A stretch of 64,000 nucleotides of DNA from Tausonia pullulans (taxonomy: Eukaryota; Basidiomycota; Tremellomycetes; Cystofilobasidiales; Mrakiaceae). Location: the NCBI GenBank assembly GCA_951802195.1, contig OX637622.1, positions 1,550,001 through 1,614,000 of the forward strand. Reading direction: 5' to 3'. Position 1 is the stretch's first letter. Every line of letters begins with the position of its first letter. The position numbers and the translations under genes are program-made. The notes below the pieces were generated by a model. That model did no database searches. It was not told where the DNA came from and saw nothing but the letters and a program-made list of their open reading frames with translations. Below are positions 12,238 through 24,422 of this stretch, piece by piece.

Positions 12238-12479
12238 CCGCTCTCGTCCGCCCTGTTTCACTTCGTTGGCCTGGCAGCTCCCCCCATGAGCGCCTCTTTC
12301 GATCATCTCTCTCCCATCACACAACAAGCTGAACAAGACTGCCCCAATTGTGAAGAGAACATGCCCTTGTTCTCTTTGCGTTGCCCATGTCATCCACGAC
12401 GTTCACCCCTTGCTCCTCCTGATTTCCTCCATCTTCATCTAACCACCAGAAGGCAGCATCACCATCCCTTTTTCCTCCT

Positions 12480-13809
12480 CTAAGGGGAGAGGTCGACGGG
12501 GAACTGTGCAAGCACACAATACAGTCAGCATCAACACACAGATATCTCTCTTGCACAGTAGGACTGACGGTGTTCGACTCGACCTGCTCGTCCCACTTCT
12601 CAATCCAGTCGTTGGGGCAAAGCGAGCGGTAGGTCCGGAGGAACTGCTTGCAAGGCGGGAACTCCTGGCCCTTGGCGTTGACGCACTTGTGGAAGTCGAC
12701 GTAGTTCTGCCAGCTAGAGGGCGGGTAAGGACAGGTCAGACCCGGGCGCGCAGACGGGAGGAAGGGGACGCGTAAGGGGGCACGAACCAGTGCTTCTACA
12801 GATCCAAGTGTCACGGCGGGACGGGCAAGCGTGGGTCAGGATGAGTGGGAGTCATATGAGTCGAGAAGCAGGAGGGAAACAAGACTGACAGACTGGTTGG
12901 TCTGTATGCGTAGGACAAGTGAGGCATCAGCAGGAGCTCAAACGGGCAGAGGAGGGAGGGATAGGCTGACGGACCTGGGGGAACCGGGCGCTGAGAGACA
13001 CGAAGACCGACGCGTAACACAAGACCGAGAGTCAGTCAACGCGTCGCCTTGCCGATGGGCTCGAGGACACGAGAGGACACGTAGATGAGGCAGGCAGCGA
13101 GGACGCGAGGTGCGCGCGGGGCGGGGACGGGGCGAGAGCGAACGGGAGAGCGGCCAATGACGGCTCCCGGGTGAGCGCCTGTCTACCGCCGTCGCGACCG
13201 CTGGCGGTATGAGGGGGGAAAGGGACGATGCGAGCTTGGAAGACGGGGTCCCGAGCGACACCGCCTCGTCGTGCGACAGGACGAGGAAAATGAGATGGAG
13301 TCTGGACGGAGAGAGACGGCGCTACGAGCGCCGTCGCTCCTCTCCTTCCTCGCTCTTCCGGCCAACGGCGCATCGCCCGTCCGTCTGTCGTGCCTCCTGT
13401 TCCCTTGTTCGCCCGGCAACACGCCCCGCAACTTGGACGCGCTGCTTCCGCCAGCGAGCTCATTCCGCTCTGAACAAGCCCTCGAAGGCATGATGTCGCG
13501 AGGGTGGCTGCCCGCGTCTGGCTTGTTCTCGAGACCAGCGGACCGAATGGACGCAAGGCCCACAACTCACTCGAAGCCAGCGGTCTGGAGCTGTTGCGCC
13601 GGAAGAAACAGAGACGGTCAGCGACTGGGGCTCGACCATCATCGAGGGCGAGGCGGGAAGAGCACGTACGACAACCCTGTGAGAGGACGACGAGGACGAC
13701 GAGGGGAGAGGGTCAAGCGATCGGACGAGGGTCAGCGGCGGATCCTCTCCAGGGCCGGGCGCTGGCGAGATGCCGTGGGAGAAGAGGCTGACTTGTTCTC
13801 GTCGGACAT
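12480..13809 (-). CDS. COX12: cytochrome c oxidase subunit 6B (COX12), eight exons with micro-exons
   Basis: This is an intermembrane-space subunit that bridges the two halves of the cytochrome oxidase dimer. Splicing eight exons gives exactly 249 nt, 82 residues plus stop, close to the 83 of yeast Cox12. Exons (minus strand): 13809-13793, 13676-13670, 13590-13571, 12990-12975, 12901-12890, 12795-12788, 12713-12569, 12503-12480. The product starts MSDENKVVLQTAGFDARFPQ, then TNQSKHCWQNYVDFHKC, and ends FPVDLSP. The twin cysteine pattern is present: C27 and C37 form CX9C, and C48 and C59 form CX10C. Each intron has a GT donor, a CTGAC-like branch and AG, and all phases agree. Five exons carry 20 nt or fewer besides the 17-nt first exon's start. 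The gene shares a 251-bp divergent promoter region with HIS6. The identity is certain. The smallest exons were found by matching the conserved protein, so RNA evidence would settle them. Confidence 0.92.
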
Positions 13810-14060
13810 AATGGAAGGAGGGAGAGGAGAGCTCGGAGGGAGGAGATAGAAGGCGGCGGATGGGGGTTCGAGAGGAGAGTAGGTCGACGGCAGCGCGAAG
13901 AAAGAGGACACAGCAGCCCGCGGCCCGCATGCACGCCTTGGCCACCGTCTTCCTTTCGCCGCAACACATACCCTCCAAACCACCATCCTGGCACGACCCA
14001 GACGACCCAGCCTCTTCTTCCAGAGATCCGACACTGGAGCCACTGCCCAACCTCATCCGA

Positions 14061-15585
14061 ATGTCCTCTTCGTCCTCGTCGCCAAGCGGCCCCGCGCGCC
14101 GTCGCTCCCTCTTCCGACCCTGTATCGACCTTCACTCTGGGCTCGTCAAACAGATCGTCGGAGGCACCCTCACCGACGGCGACGACAACGCCGCCAGTCT
14201 GCGGACAAACTATGTCTCCCCGTGAGTCCAGCTCTTTTGCGGCGTATGTACATCGGAACAGCCGGCATAGCAACATCGGCCGGATGTGCCCCGCACGGAT
14301 GAACCATCTTCCCAGGTGTCTTCGGCCGGTGCAGCTGGGCCAGCCGAGGTCCTCGGACTACTCTTCGACGGGCCTCGGGCTCTCAGCATGACCAATGGCT
14401 CCCATGGCGTGTCTGCTGTCTGTCGCGCGCTAGTCCGGAGTCCAACGCGTCATTTCTCTTGTGCTTCTCTCTGGCTCACGCTGAACCTGCCCCCACCAGC
14501 AACCCTCCCTCATACTACGCCGACCTCTACAAGAAGCACCACCTCGAAGGCGGCCATGTCATCAAGCTCGGACCGAATAACGACGATGCAGCGAAGGCGG
14601 CACTGAAGACTTGGCCGGGTGCGTTGCGGATCGTCAGGTTTCGAAGGGGAAGGGAGGGGTTTCCCTGACGCGTGTCTCAATGGGATTCTACAGGCATGCT
14701 TCAAGTCGGAGGAGGCATCAATGAGAAGAATGCGCAGCAGTGGCTTGACGCAGGAGCCGCCAAGGTGCGACCTGTTTCGTCATTGAATACTGCCATCTCG
14801 CTGACCTCGACCCCTCCCCCCCCCTTTTGCCACAGGTTATCGTCACGTCCCATCTCTTCCCATCAGCCAAATTCTCGCTCGAGCGTCTCCAGGAGCTCGC
14901 TGAGCTCGTTGGTAAGGACCGGCTCGTCGTGGATGTCAGGTGGGAGCTTTGATCCTGAATCCCTGCTCGCCGACGCTGACCATCGTCGTTCGTCAAAGCT
15001 GTCGAAAGAGGGGCGACCGATGGGTCGTGGCCATGAACAAGTGGCAGGACCTCACCGACTTGGACGTCACCAAGGGTCAGCCCTCCCTCCGTCCGTCATC
15101 GCATCACAACTGACCCTCCGCCTTTCTTTTCTCCTCATAGAATCTCTCGACCTCCTCTCCCAGCACTGCAGCGAGTTCCTCATTCACGCAGCGGACGTCG
15201 AAGGTCTCTGCCAGGGCATCGATGAGCAGCTCGTCGAGGCGTTGGGTCGATGGGTCAATATTCCCTGCACGTACGCTGGAGGTGCGAAGGGTGCGTCGCC
15301 AACAAAGGAGAGCTTTCAGTTGGCCATGACTGACGCTTCGATTGGTTTCCAAAGACATCTCGGACCTTGCCCTTGTCTCGAAACTATCGAACGGGAAGGT
15401 CGACCTGACGTTTGGCTCGTGCGTCTCCTCTCACTTTCGCTCACTCTCTCTCTCAGGCTCACTCCCTTGTTTTGACGTCTGACGCTCATACACACTCCAG
15501 GGCGCTCGACATCTTTGGTGGCAAGCAGGTCTCATTCGAGGCGCTCGTAGCAGAGAGCAAGCGGAACGAGGGATCGAATGCCTGA
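14061..15585 (+). CDS. HIS6: phosphoribosylformimino-AICAR-phosphate isomerase (histidine biosynthesis, HIS6)
   Basis: This enzyme catalyses the fourth step of histidine synthesis, an Amadori rearrangement turning ProFAR into PRFAR, in the cytosol. The spliced protein is about 275 residues against 261 in yeast. Motifs along the (beta/alpha)8 barrel: [20 protein letters not shown] with the N-terminal catalytic Asp, [91 protein letters not shown] and [15 protein letters not shown]. The first intron is the longest, about 280 nt. The start at 14061 ([15 protein letters not shown]) sits just before the conserved barrel; in-frame ATGs further upstream have no family support. The gene is divergent from COX12 and convergent with the next minus-strand gene, 84 bp away. 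Confidence 0.95.
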
Positions 15586-15669
15586 ATGGTGACCCCTCAC
15601 TTGCATTCCAGTGGACCACTCCCATGAAAGAAAGCATGAAAGAGACGGAAACCCTTCCGCCCTTACTCA

Positions 15670-17911
15670 TTACAGCTCCCTCCCGTCATCCGTCGCCATT
15701 CCAATCGCGATCCCCCCAACCCCGCACTTCAAATCCACCACTCCGCCTTCCCGTCCTTCGTCGACTCCCGGCCAATCAACATCCGCTTCGAGCTCTGCGC
15801 GCGGCCAGCCGGACTCGCGGACGGTGAAATGCGGGCGACGTTGGAGACCGCGCGGGTCAGGCGTAGCATGAGAGGAGAGGAGGTGCTGTATGGAGCCGAC
15901 GCGGGAGTAGGCGTGGATGAGGCCTGTATAAGAGGGGGGGAGGGGGAAGGCTGAGGAGGGGGTGGGGGGGGGAGAGAGGGAGAGAAGAGGTCAACTTCTT
16001 TGACGATGTGGAAGGAAGAAGAGAGGTGTGCAACGGACCTCGGATGGAGCCGATGTTGGAAACGACGATGAGATGGAGAGAGACGGCAAAGGGCTCTTGC
16101 TCGTTGAACCCAATGTCGACTTTGCCCTCCTCGCTCTCGATACTGATGGAGACGGCGGAGGAGATTGTCGGGTCTTCCATGTCGACGTCCGCGAGGAGGG
16201 TAATGTTTGGGAGGATGATGCGGCCCCTACAATATGACAACCAGGGGATGTTTTCAGCGTCTGACAAAGGTGTCTAGAGGGGGGTTCAATGCGAACCGTG
16301 ATAGCGTGCTGATCTTCGTCCGACTCCGAGGGGCGAGGAGAATGCCCGACCTCGAGGCAACACCGCCGAGGTGCATCTCGAGTGCGAGCAAGTTTTTGAT
16401 GATGACATTCTCAAGCCAGACTCCTCCGAAGAGCGAGTTCACCTCAATTGCCTGGGTCCAGACGTCCTTTTTTTGTTTTTGTTTTTGTGAGAGGATGTAA
16501 GTCAACATTCTTCACGAGGAAGGGAGCATGAACACACCTGGAACCAGGCAATGCCAATAAAATCCCTCAAGACAATGTGGTCCCAGCTGTGACCTTTGGC
16601 GTCGACGGAATCAGCCATCGTAAAGTTCGCCACGACGAGAGAGTCGGCAGCAAAGACCGGGATGTGGTGGTGCGGAGGGAGCGTGATGGTGATAGAGAAG
16701 GCGACGTCCGACTCGCGCGTTGGCTGCGGCAGAAGCACTCGATCAGCGTGCGATCCCTCTCTTCTCATTGAACATGAGATAGAATTCATGCTCACGTAGA
16801 GTCCGATCCCGGCGCGTTTCGGGCTATTCCCATCATCGCTGCCCCGAATCATGAGGCAGACCTGGACGCTATCCCGCATGGCCTCGTCCCGGTACATGGC
16901 GACAATCTTGATGAGGGCCGCGTTTTCAACGTGGGTCTTGTGCGCTGGCTGGCGCTCAATCAAGACGTCCGACATGACCTGGGCCTTGTCGGGAATGTCG
17001 AACTGGAGGAAGAGCTCCTCGATTTGGGCAATCGGAAGTAGAAAGGACGCCGTCGAGGAAGAGAGGCCATTCTCATCCTTGGTGGCATAATTGACGTAGT
17101 CCCAGGAGCCTGGAGGAGGGTATGAGTTGCAGATGATGGGATCGCCGTGCCCTGCCGGGGGTAATGGCTGGAAAGCACAAGGTCAGCGGGGGAGCGAATG
17201 CGGCTCTTGCAAGCCAGTGAAGAGGCCCGCAGCGACAGGGATGCGCGCACGCCTGTATGGACTCACTCGATCTGACGTCCATCTATGGGAGTGTTGTAAA
17301 AGAGGAATGGGTTATCCGTCCTTGCATCAACAGCACCCAGAAGAGAGAGAGAGAGACACTAACGGTTGACCCCACGTGTTCCCTCCGACCAGGGGCGGCT
17401 TCCACCGCGGCCGGCTAGACGGCTCGCTGGGGGGAGGCGTGGATGGCGGCGGCGTTGGCGATTTTGGCGGGGTAGGCCACGGCTGCTTCGTTTTTGAAGG
17501 TGGACGCGTTGAAGGGGATGATGGCGGAGACGAAGGCCGTCGCGAGGAGCGTGCCCGACCAAAGACGACGGCGTAGGCCGAGCAAGCGAGCGCGAGCACC
17601 AGGACGGCGACGAGAAGCGAAATGCCCAGGCGGACCCACGCGGAGCGTGGCTTGTTCGCCTGGGGAGAAAGATGGGCAGAAGGAGAGTATGGAGGAGGAG
17701 AGTAGTCGGGTCGGTCGTCGTCATCGTCGTTGTTGTGCTCCTCGCTAAGGAGACGGCTCAATTCGCCCTGACCTTCTGCAGCGACGTCCTCTCGGACGAG
17801 CGAGGAGGACAAGACAGGCTCTAGTGCTGCCGAAGAGGAGGAGGAATCCTGCCCCTCCGAGGAAGCCGCGCCTCGGGGAGCTCTTGGAGGCTTAGGATCA
17901 TCGAGGATCAT
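15670..17911 (-). CDS. proline-rich single-pass membrane protein of unknown function
   Basis: I do not recognise a named family with certainty. The start MILDDPKPPRAPRG (17911) opens an acidic Ser/Asp-rich cytosolic tail of about 90 residues. One clear membrane helix follows (WVRLGISLLVAVLVLALACS), then a long Pro/Ser/Thr-rich linker. A beta-rich domain of about 400 residues follows, spread over several exons: FLLPIAQIEELFLQFDIPD, RDSVQVCLMIRGSDDG, RESDVAFSITITLPPHHH, VNSLFGGVWLENVIIKN, GRIILPNITLLADVDMED and SESEEGKVDIGF-type strands. Alternating strands around short glycine turns resemble the beta-helical adhesin-like domains of fungal membrane proteins, but this is only a resemblance. The last exon runs from GLIHAYSRVGSIQHLL to MATDDGREL and a stop at 15670. 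The intron near 15.97 kb carries a C-run on the coding strand. The topology suggests an outward or vacuole-facing domain. Confidence 0.72.
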
Positions 17912-18284
17912 AATGGAGAGGGCGGCGCAAGCGAGAGGAAGGTGGAGGTTAGGAAGCAACTAGACACCGGCTGAGGAAGGCTTTACTGAGTTTGGATCTC
18001 TTGCTGCCGAGTCGCTGGCCTCGCAGCTGAGGGCACACGTCCACCGACGGGTTGCTTTATTTCTTGTCCGGTGTTAGGCAAAAGCGGCGAGGAGCGTTGA
18101 CACACATTTCATAAGCGAGCATGGGGCAGGAACGGCGTCGAGAGAGAGCGGACATGCACGTGAATCATCCACCTCAATTGGTTTGGCCTGGCAAAATCAT
18201 TACCATTACAAGCAAGAGTTGAGGACAAAAGTCAGAAAGAGATAATAACAGAAGGGGTCTCGCTCCGATTGAACTAAAATCAGA
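17912..18284. other. intergenic, 0.37 kb
   Basis: This is the promoter side of the proline-rich membrane protein and the 3' flank of the mannosyltransferase, both on the minus strand. No RNA gene or repeat was recognised. Confidence 0.5.
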
Positions 18285-19570
18285 TCAAAATTTGTGCCTC
18301 TTGGTCTCTCTGCCACCAAAGATCGGCAGGATCGCACTTCCTCTCACCCCGACACCACCGCCTGCTCGGTATGTCCTTACCAGGCTCACAAGCTCCAGGG
18401 CGACGACCCCAGCAAGTGCGCTGAGGAAGCCAAAGGCGAAGTGGAAGAGCCAACCCCAGCGCCAGGCGTAGAGACCGATGACCTGGGCAACGTAGCGGAG
18501 CATCACGGTCGAGGAGAGCTTGGAGGCTCCGACGGTCCGCGCCCCGAAAGCATAGGGCACTTCGGGAACGACAGGAGCCGCAGCACCCACTGGATGCGTT
18601 GGAGCCTTGAGGAGGAGCTCGAGGAAAATCTTGAAGCCAGAGGGGTTGAGAGGGTGAGATCGAAGGAACTTGGGGGGACCGACAAGAATCAGTGAACGTG
18701 CGGCCTCAAGTAAGACTGTTCAAAGAAAGAAAGAAAGAAAGAAACTCACGACGCCTTTCTGGAGACCAAAGAAGCCAGTCATCGGATCGCTCACGGAGAC
18801 AAGAGGCCGGGCGAGCTGGCGGGCACCCCACGAAATGACGCGCCGGTAGAATGGCCAGGCGGAGGAGACGCCCCCGGTCTCGCCATAGCGGGTGCCGATG
18901 ACAAAGTGGTGCTTGTCAAGGGCAGAGAAGAGCTTGGGGAGGACCTCTGGTGGGTGCTGGGGAGAGCAGAAGGCGAGCGAGCGAGGTCAAAGTCAGTGAC
19001 GGAACGAAAGGGAGAATGCGCAACGCAACGACGCGTCTTCGAGCTCAACGCAGCGCAAGTGGGCCCAGCGCGACAATCTACCTGAAGGTCCGCGTCCATG
19101 ACAACCATCTTGGAACCTCTGGCAACCTCAAAGCCCCGGAGGACAGCTCGAGAGAGCCCCTTAACGTCATTTTTGCCCTTGCGGGTCTCAAGAATGACAT
19201 GGAAGCCGTCGAGCTTGAGCGCGCCGACTACCTCCTCGGTGCCGTCACGCGAGTTGTCGTCGACGAGGACGATCTCCGTCCTATCCTTGATTTTTGCCTG
19301 CTCAAGTACCGACGAGATGCGCGTTACAAGCGTCCTCAGGTTGGCAGCCTCGTGGTAGATCGGGACGATGATCGAGTTGTTGACGGGCGGCGACTTGGAC
19401 GCGTAAGGCGGCGGCTTCTCCGCCCTGGGCACGTACGACGCCGTCGACGCCGAGGGAGCGAACCAGAACCAGGAGAGAATGGCAAAGCAGAGGACCCAGC
19501 CAATGAACGCCGGAATGGGGGCGGCCAGCCGCTTCACGTGCAAGCCGGAGGAGACGCGTCGGAGTTGCAT
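18285..19570 (-). CDS. DPM1: dolichol-phosphate mannosyltransferase (GT2)
   Basis: The enzyme transfers mannose from GDP-mannose to dolichol phosphate at the ER, the donor for N- and O-mannosylation and GPI anchors. From MQLRRVSSGLHVKRL (19570) there is an N-terminal hydrophobic segment (FIGWVLCFAILSWFWFAPS). The GT2 core follows: IIVPIYHEAANLRTLV, EIVLVDDNSRDGTEEV, GLSRAVLRGFEVARG and the DAD-type site VVMDADLQHPPEVL. Next come VIGTRYGETGGVSSAW, YRRVISWGARQLARP and SDPMTGFFGLQKGV, typical of Dpm1. Near the C-terminus another hydrophobic stretch (WGWLFHFAFGFLSALAGVV) ends in a basic tail, with stop at 18285. Yeast Dpm1 has only the C-terminal anchor, so the N-terminal segment is unusual. An intron contains a GAAA repeat. 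An ALG5-type glucosyltransferase is less likely because the SDPMTGFFGL block is Dpm1-like. Confidence 0.87.
18721..18745. repeat. (GAAA)n microsatellite
   Basis: Five to six tandem GAAA units lie inside an intron of the dolichol-phosphate mannosyltransferase, reading as a TTTC pyrimidine tract on its coding strand close to the donor side. Confidence 0.85.
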
Positions 19571-19870
19571 CAAGACGTGGTGGGTTTGTGCAGTGGGAAG
19601 GAGTGAAGGAGGAAGGAAGGAGAAAGCTGATCGAAAGAGATTGAGAAGAAGCTGCCTGCGATACTAGGCCGAGGACTAAACGTCGAAGGACGGTGGTGGG
19701 CGTATGGGAGAGAACAGCCAGCTTGTGACGGTCGGTCGTGAGGCTGGAGAAGTCGAGGAAAGGTACGTTTCCACGAATGCCCTCCACCTTTCGGGCACAC
19801 CCTTATGGGCCGCAGTCGTCCGTCGTCATGAGGAGTCTTTCTTCAAAGCACGAGATACAAGCATAAACCG
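19571..19870. other. intergenic, 0.3 kb
   Basis: This is the promoter region of the mannosyltransferase and the 3' flank of the PX-domain gene, both on the minus strand. Nothing else was seen. Confidence 0.5.
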
Positions 19871-22800
19871 TCAAGAGCAAGAAAAAAAAACGAATTGTCC
19901 AACGAAGCAAGCTGTTGACCTCATCAGGCAGGCCGGGGCGGGTTCGGGCCCGGCCCGTCCAGCGATGCGACGGCGAGCAGTGGCCGGGTCTGGGTTCAGC
20001 GAGTCAGTGGATGAGGTTCTTGGAAATAAGAAGCGGACAGCTGTGCTCACCATCTCGACGAATATCGGGAGCAGCGTCGGCAAGAGCCGCACGACCGGCG
20101 GCTGAATCTGGACTTTGCCCTTCCGCTTGGCATGCCGACCGATCTCCTTCTTACTGTATAGGCCGTCGGCGTCCTTGGGTGGCAGTCGTCGTGGCTGATC
20201 GTCCTGCTGCTGTTGCTCGCCGACCTCCTTGCCCTTGCCGTGTCGGTGGAGCTGAGGGACGCGATGCTTCTTCTTCTTCTTGGCTGCCGCCTGCTTCGAC
20301 CCACTGCCAGACGGGGCCTCATCTGCCGCCGCCCAGGGCTGGAGCTTGCCCTCGAGCGAAGCATGAGAGGGAGGCCGAACGGGAGTACCGTGGTGGCCGT
20401 CATCGCTGCCCTCCGGGGTAACGAAGTTGTCGTCGCCCTCGCTATCTTCTTCGCTGAGTGAGGGGGCAGTGTCATCGTCGTCCTCCTCGCCGCTGCTACT
20501 CTCCTCGTCCGCAATCTCGGCCGCATCCCCGCGCATGGTGTTGCCGAAGGAGAAACCATCAACAATCGAGTCGACGAGCGCCTGCTCGTCGTCGTCCGGG
20601 TCGACAAGCTCGCCATTCGGTCCCCTGATTCCTCCCTCGCGTAGGAACTTGCGCCGCGTCTTGCCCTCATGGGCGACCTTAAGCTTGTAATGGTAGATCG
20701 CGATAGCGTCGATCTCCTTGATCATCGCGACCCTGTCCGAACCCGAGTGCGGGAGGAGGAAGTCAAGATCGATCCGACGAGGTCCTCCGTTGGCAAGTGG
20801 AGGGAGACCGTCGCGGACAAAGTCAAGGAAGAGCTCGATCCACGACATGAGCGAGGAGAAGAGGTTGGAACCCTTGGAATGGACGCGGTGCACAAAGGTG
20901 TAAAACGCCTGCTCATGCCGCTGGCAAAGGTCGATGAACGTCTGAACGGTCGCGTGGGGATCCTCCCCGCTGACTGAGGGAGGAAGGAATGGGCAGAGAA
21001 GGGACGGAAGGAGGCAGGGAGGCAGTGTCAGCATTGCAGGCAGAGAGAAGGATAGGTGTGATAACGACCACTCACGCTCCTCGACGGCGTCGCACGTGCG
21101 AATCAGGTCGTTGATGAAGTTCTGGAGGTCGCCCAGCGAGTCGGCGATGTTGGCGGCCTTGTAGACCTGGGCGAGGGGCGAGTAGAAGATGGTGATAATG
21201 TCCTTAAGGAGGTCCGCCGTTGCGCTCTCAAAGATGAGAGCCACCATCTGCTCTTTCTCCCGCATGAGTGCGTAAAGACGCATGACGTGATTGAGATCGA
21301 CAAAGAGCCAGGCCTCCTCTTGGTCGGGGCCGTCGTCGTCATCCGAGTCGTCGAGCTCGTCGCGATCGTTCTTGTACTGTGCATATGCCCGGTGGGCCCG
21401 AATGACGCGCATCATCTGCGGCCGGCCAAGCGTCGGAGCGTCGGGCGAGCGAAGGATGACGGCTATGATGTCGATACCCTCGGCGTCGGCGTCCGTTTTG
21501 AAAATCTGTTGGATTTCGGCGGGCGCGGCAACGAACTGCTTGATCTTTTCGCAGAAGTCTGGGTCACCAATCTTTTCGCTGATGATGTCGATTTGCTCTT
21601 GGAGCTCGCGGATGTCCTCGTTGAGCGAGGTCGAGAACATGCTTGATGGGAGGGATGAGTTCAGCAAGGTCCGGCAGCGAGGAGGAGGCGGAGGCTCTGC
21701 TCACCGCTGAGCGAGGCTCTGGCCGCCGAATGGCCGGGCGAGAAATAGGTCGAGGACACCGCGGATCATGGCCATCGGGTTGCTGATCTTGAGGATGCCC
21801 TTAAGCACAAAGTACGGCATGAGCGAGTGGAGCCGCTTGAGCTGGAGGAGCGTCGTCGAAGCGTCATCCGAGGCGACAAAAGTTTGAAAGATGGTGGACG
21901 CGAGTCTGGACAAACGAAGTCAGAGGAACGCCTACGCGCGAAAAAGGGGCGCGGCGTCCGAAAAAGAAAACTCACGAGATCCGCCCGTACTCGATAACCT
22001 TGCGATACCCCTCCGGCAAATCCTGGACGTTCTCCGTCTTTCGGACCTCTTCAAAAACGCCTTTGACGCCCCCACGGGCGATCATCTCCTCCCGCATCTG
22101 GCGAATGCTTCCCCTCAGGTCCTCGACCCGCCGCTCGGCCTCACGCTTGAAGCGCTTGCGGCCCTCCTCGCGGACCCTATCTGCGTCCTCGCGACGGCGA
22201 GCATCGACTTCCTCCGAAGGGGACAGCTGAACCAGCTGGCTTAGGAGGAATGACCGCAGTACGGGCGACGACGCGATCGGTGGCGACGTGAGCAAGGAGC
22301 GAAGGAAAGACCGAAGAGTGAGTCGGTTCTTCTCGCGGGAGAGGTTGGGCGACATGAAGTTGCCATCGATGGCCGAATCAGCGGTACCCGTCCGGTTGAG
22401 GCCAGGTTGGGACGCCGGCGAAAGCGGGTCTGAGTCCGTGGGCCTGCGAGTCGGGGTCGAGGAGCCCGTGCCGGGAATGAAGGAGTACAAGTAGGCGCGA
22501 GTCGACTGGGGCGTCGCCTGGGTGGGGTTCGCTGCGACAGTCGTTCTGTCCTTGGGGGGAGGCGACCGGATCTCTTCCTCGGGATGGCGGAGACGGAGCT
22601 GCGCGGAGTAGCGAAAGGGCGTCAGCCTTGGTGGGCAGGCGTAAACGCGAGAGATGAATGACCAACCTCTTCGGAAAGCCGCTTAAAGTCACCATACCGG
22701 CGCCAGACAAAGGCATCGGGCATGCCAGTGCGCGTCGTCCGGACCAAGAACTCCTGCGAGAGGGGAGGGGTCAGTCAATGCTGGTGGCCGCAAACAATGG

Positions 22801-24422
22801 CCCTGGGCGCACTTCATGGCTCTTTGAGCGTCCGACCCGGCTCTTCTCTGTCACACCTCGAACTCCGATGACATCGATCGAGAAACCCTTTTCAAAGACG
22901 GCGATCTTGGCACGAGCACCAATGCGCCGCTTCGCGTCTGCCTCGAGTTTGCGGAGGTCCTCCTGTCCGATTCGGACGACCTCCTCGCCACCCTCGATCT
23001 TGATGGCGCTGCCAAGGAGGAGCGTCAAGTGCTTCTCGAGCTTGTCAAAAATTCGCCTCCGTTTCGCCGCGTCCTGCTGGAGCGTCGGGTCGTCGTCGAG
23101 GAATGGGATGCTCGTTCCAGATAGTGAGAGCGAGAGGAACTGAGAGAGCGTGGGCTGGACCTTGAGCGGCCAGAAAGAGCTCGGCGCAGCAGAAAGGAAG
23201 CTATGGAACGTGGGCGCAGACGATCAGCAACACGCTCCTCACTTCCCTCCCATCCCTGCCCGCCGGGCCACTCACGGGAACGTGAGCACGAATTGTCTGA
23301 ACATGAAGCGCAGGTAGGGTAGATCTGGCAGCGGCTTGGGCCTCATCTGGCCCTCTGGTGCGTCAGAGACCTGCTCCATCGGCGGCCGGAAGGGCGCGCC
23401 GAGGGACGCGATGCCGTCGGTGCCGAGCGCTGGGGAGGAGATGATGGCGAGCTCGTCCATGAACTGGTGGTTCACGAGGAACTTCTTGAGGTAGTGGGCC
23501 CGCAGAGGTGTGAGGACATCGGCATTGAGCGCGTTGTGGTTCGGGAGGACCGACGTCGACGGGTGCAGCAGCGACTTGGTCGGGACAGGTGGGCGAGCGC
23601 GCGCCCCCGGGGCCGGTGCAGTAGCAGCAGGGGCAACTGGGAGAGAAGCGGACGAGTGAGTGTTAGCAGGATTTAGACGGCAACGAAATGACAGAGATGA
23701 AGCGCCGAGAGCAGAATGCTTCCTCTTCCCCTTCCCCCTCCCGCGCCCTCATGAGCCCAATATAGCAGCAACGAGGAATCTCCATCTGCGGGAGTCGCAA
23801 CCCACACGACCGCTTGGGTAGCTGAGGCCTCTACTGGCGAAGAAAGCGGGCTCTGCGACGCATCAGGCCCGTCCGAGAGTGGACGATACTGCGATGCGAC
23901 GGAAGCCGCGCGAATAGCTGGCTTCGGCGATGATGACGAACGACGGAGGATGCTAGGCCGAGCCTCGCGCCTTCCTTCCTCGTCTAGTCGGCTGAGGACA
24001 CGACACAATCCATTCGCGCCCTTGCCGTGTCATTCACTCCAGGCCAGACTATAGAGCTCTGTTCGCTGCGCTGACGCACCAGCGAGGATGCCCCCTCCCC
24101 CCCCCCTCCACGAGAGTGAGGAACGCCTGCGAGAGGGGCATCGGCGCTCGGGGGATCATCCCACGCTCTCTGCGGCCAAGCACAGCCCCTATGCAGGACG
24201 AAAAGATGTTGAGAAACTCGACTCACTAGAAGCCTCTTCAGGCTCATTCTGGGATTCGGGCGTAGGAGGAGGCGGCCGAGAGGGTCGCAGCTGGGGGGCT
24301 ACTGCCGCTGGAGCATCGGCGGCAGTCGTTATCGAAAAGGCGGCCTTGTCAGCTGGGACCAGGGACGGGGTGACGAGATTGAGCTGGTCGAGGTTTGAAG
24401 GAGGGGACGTGGAGTCCGACAT
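19871..24422 (-). CDS. large PX-domain protein with PXB and DUF3818-type regions (YPR097W/Lec1-like)
   Basis: This is a phosphoinositide-binding membrane-traffic or lipid-distribution protein, about 1,200 residues over about ten exons. The start MSDSTSPPSNLDQLNL (24422) leads through a Pro/Ala-rich segment to an N-terminal helical region (FLVNHQFMDELAIIS, LPYLRFMFRQFVLTFP). The PX domain follows around 22.6-23.0 kb, with FVWRRYGDFKRLSEELR and the lysine/arginine pocket. The long helical C-terminal half includes KVIEYGRIS, MPYFVLKGILKISNPM, LQEQIDIISEKIGDPDFC, FVDLNHVMRLYALMREKEQ and DAIAIYHYKLKVAHEGK. It ends in an acidic low-complexity segment and a Lys/His-rich segment, then stops at 19871. 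This order (PXB, PX, DUF3818) matches the fungal YPR097W family, whose yeast member is a reported lipid-distribution factor. The exact role here is inferred. Confidence 0.82.

Noticed and set aside
13183-13563. Minus-strand frame inside the long COX12 intron
   Set aside because: It is arginine/serine-rich without motifs and is removed when the conserved COX12 exons are joined.
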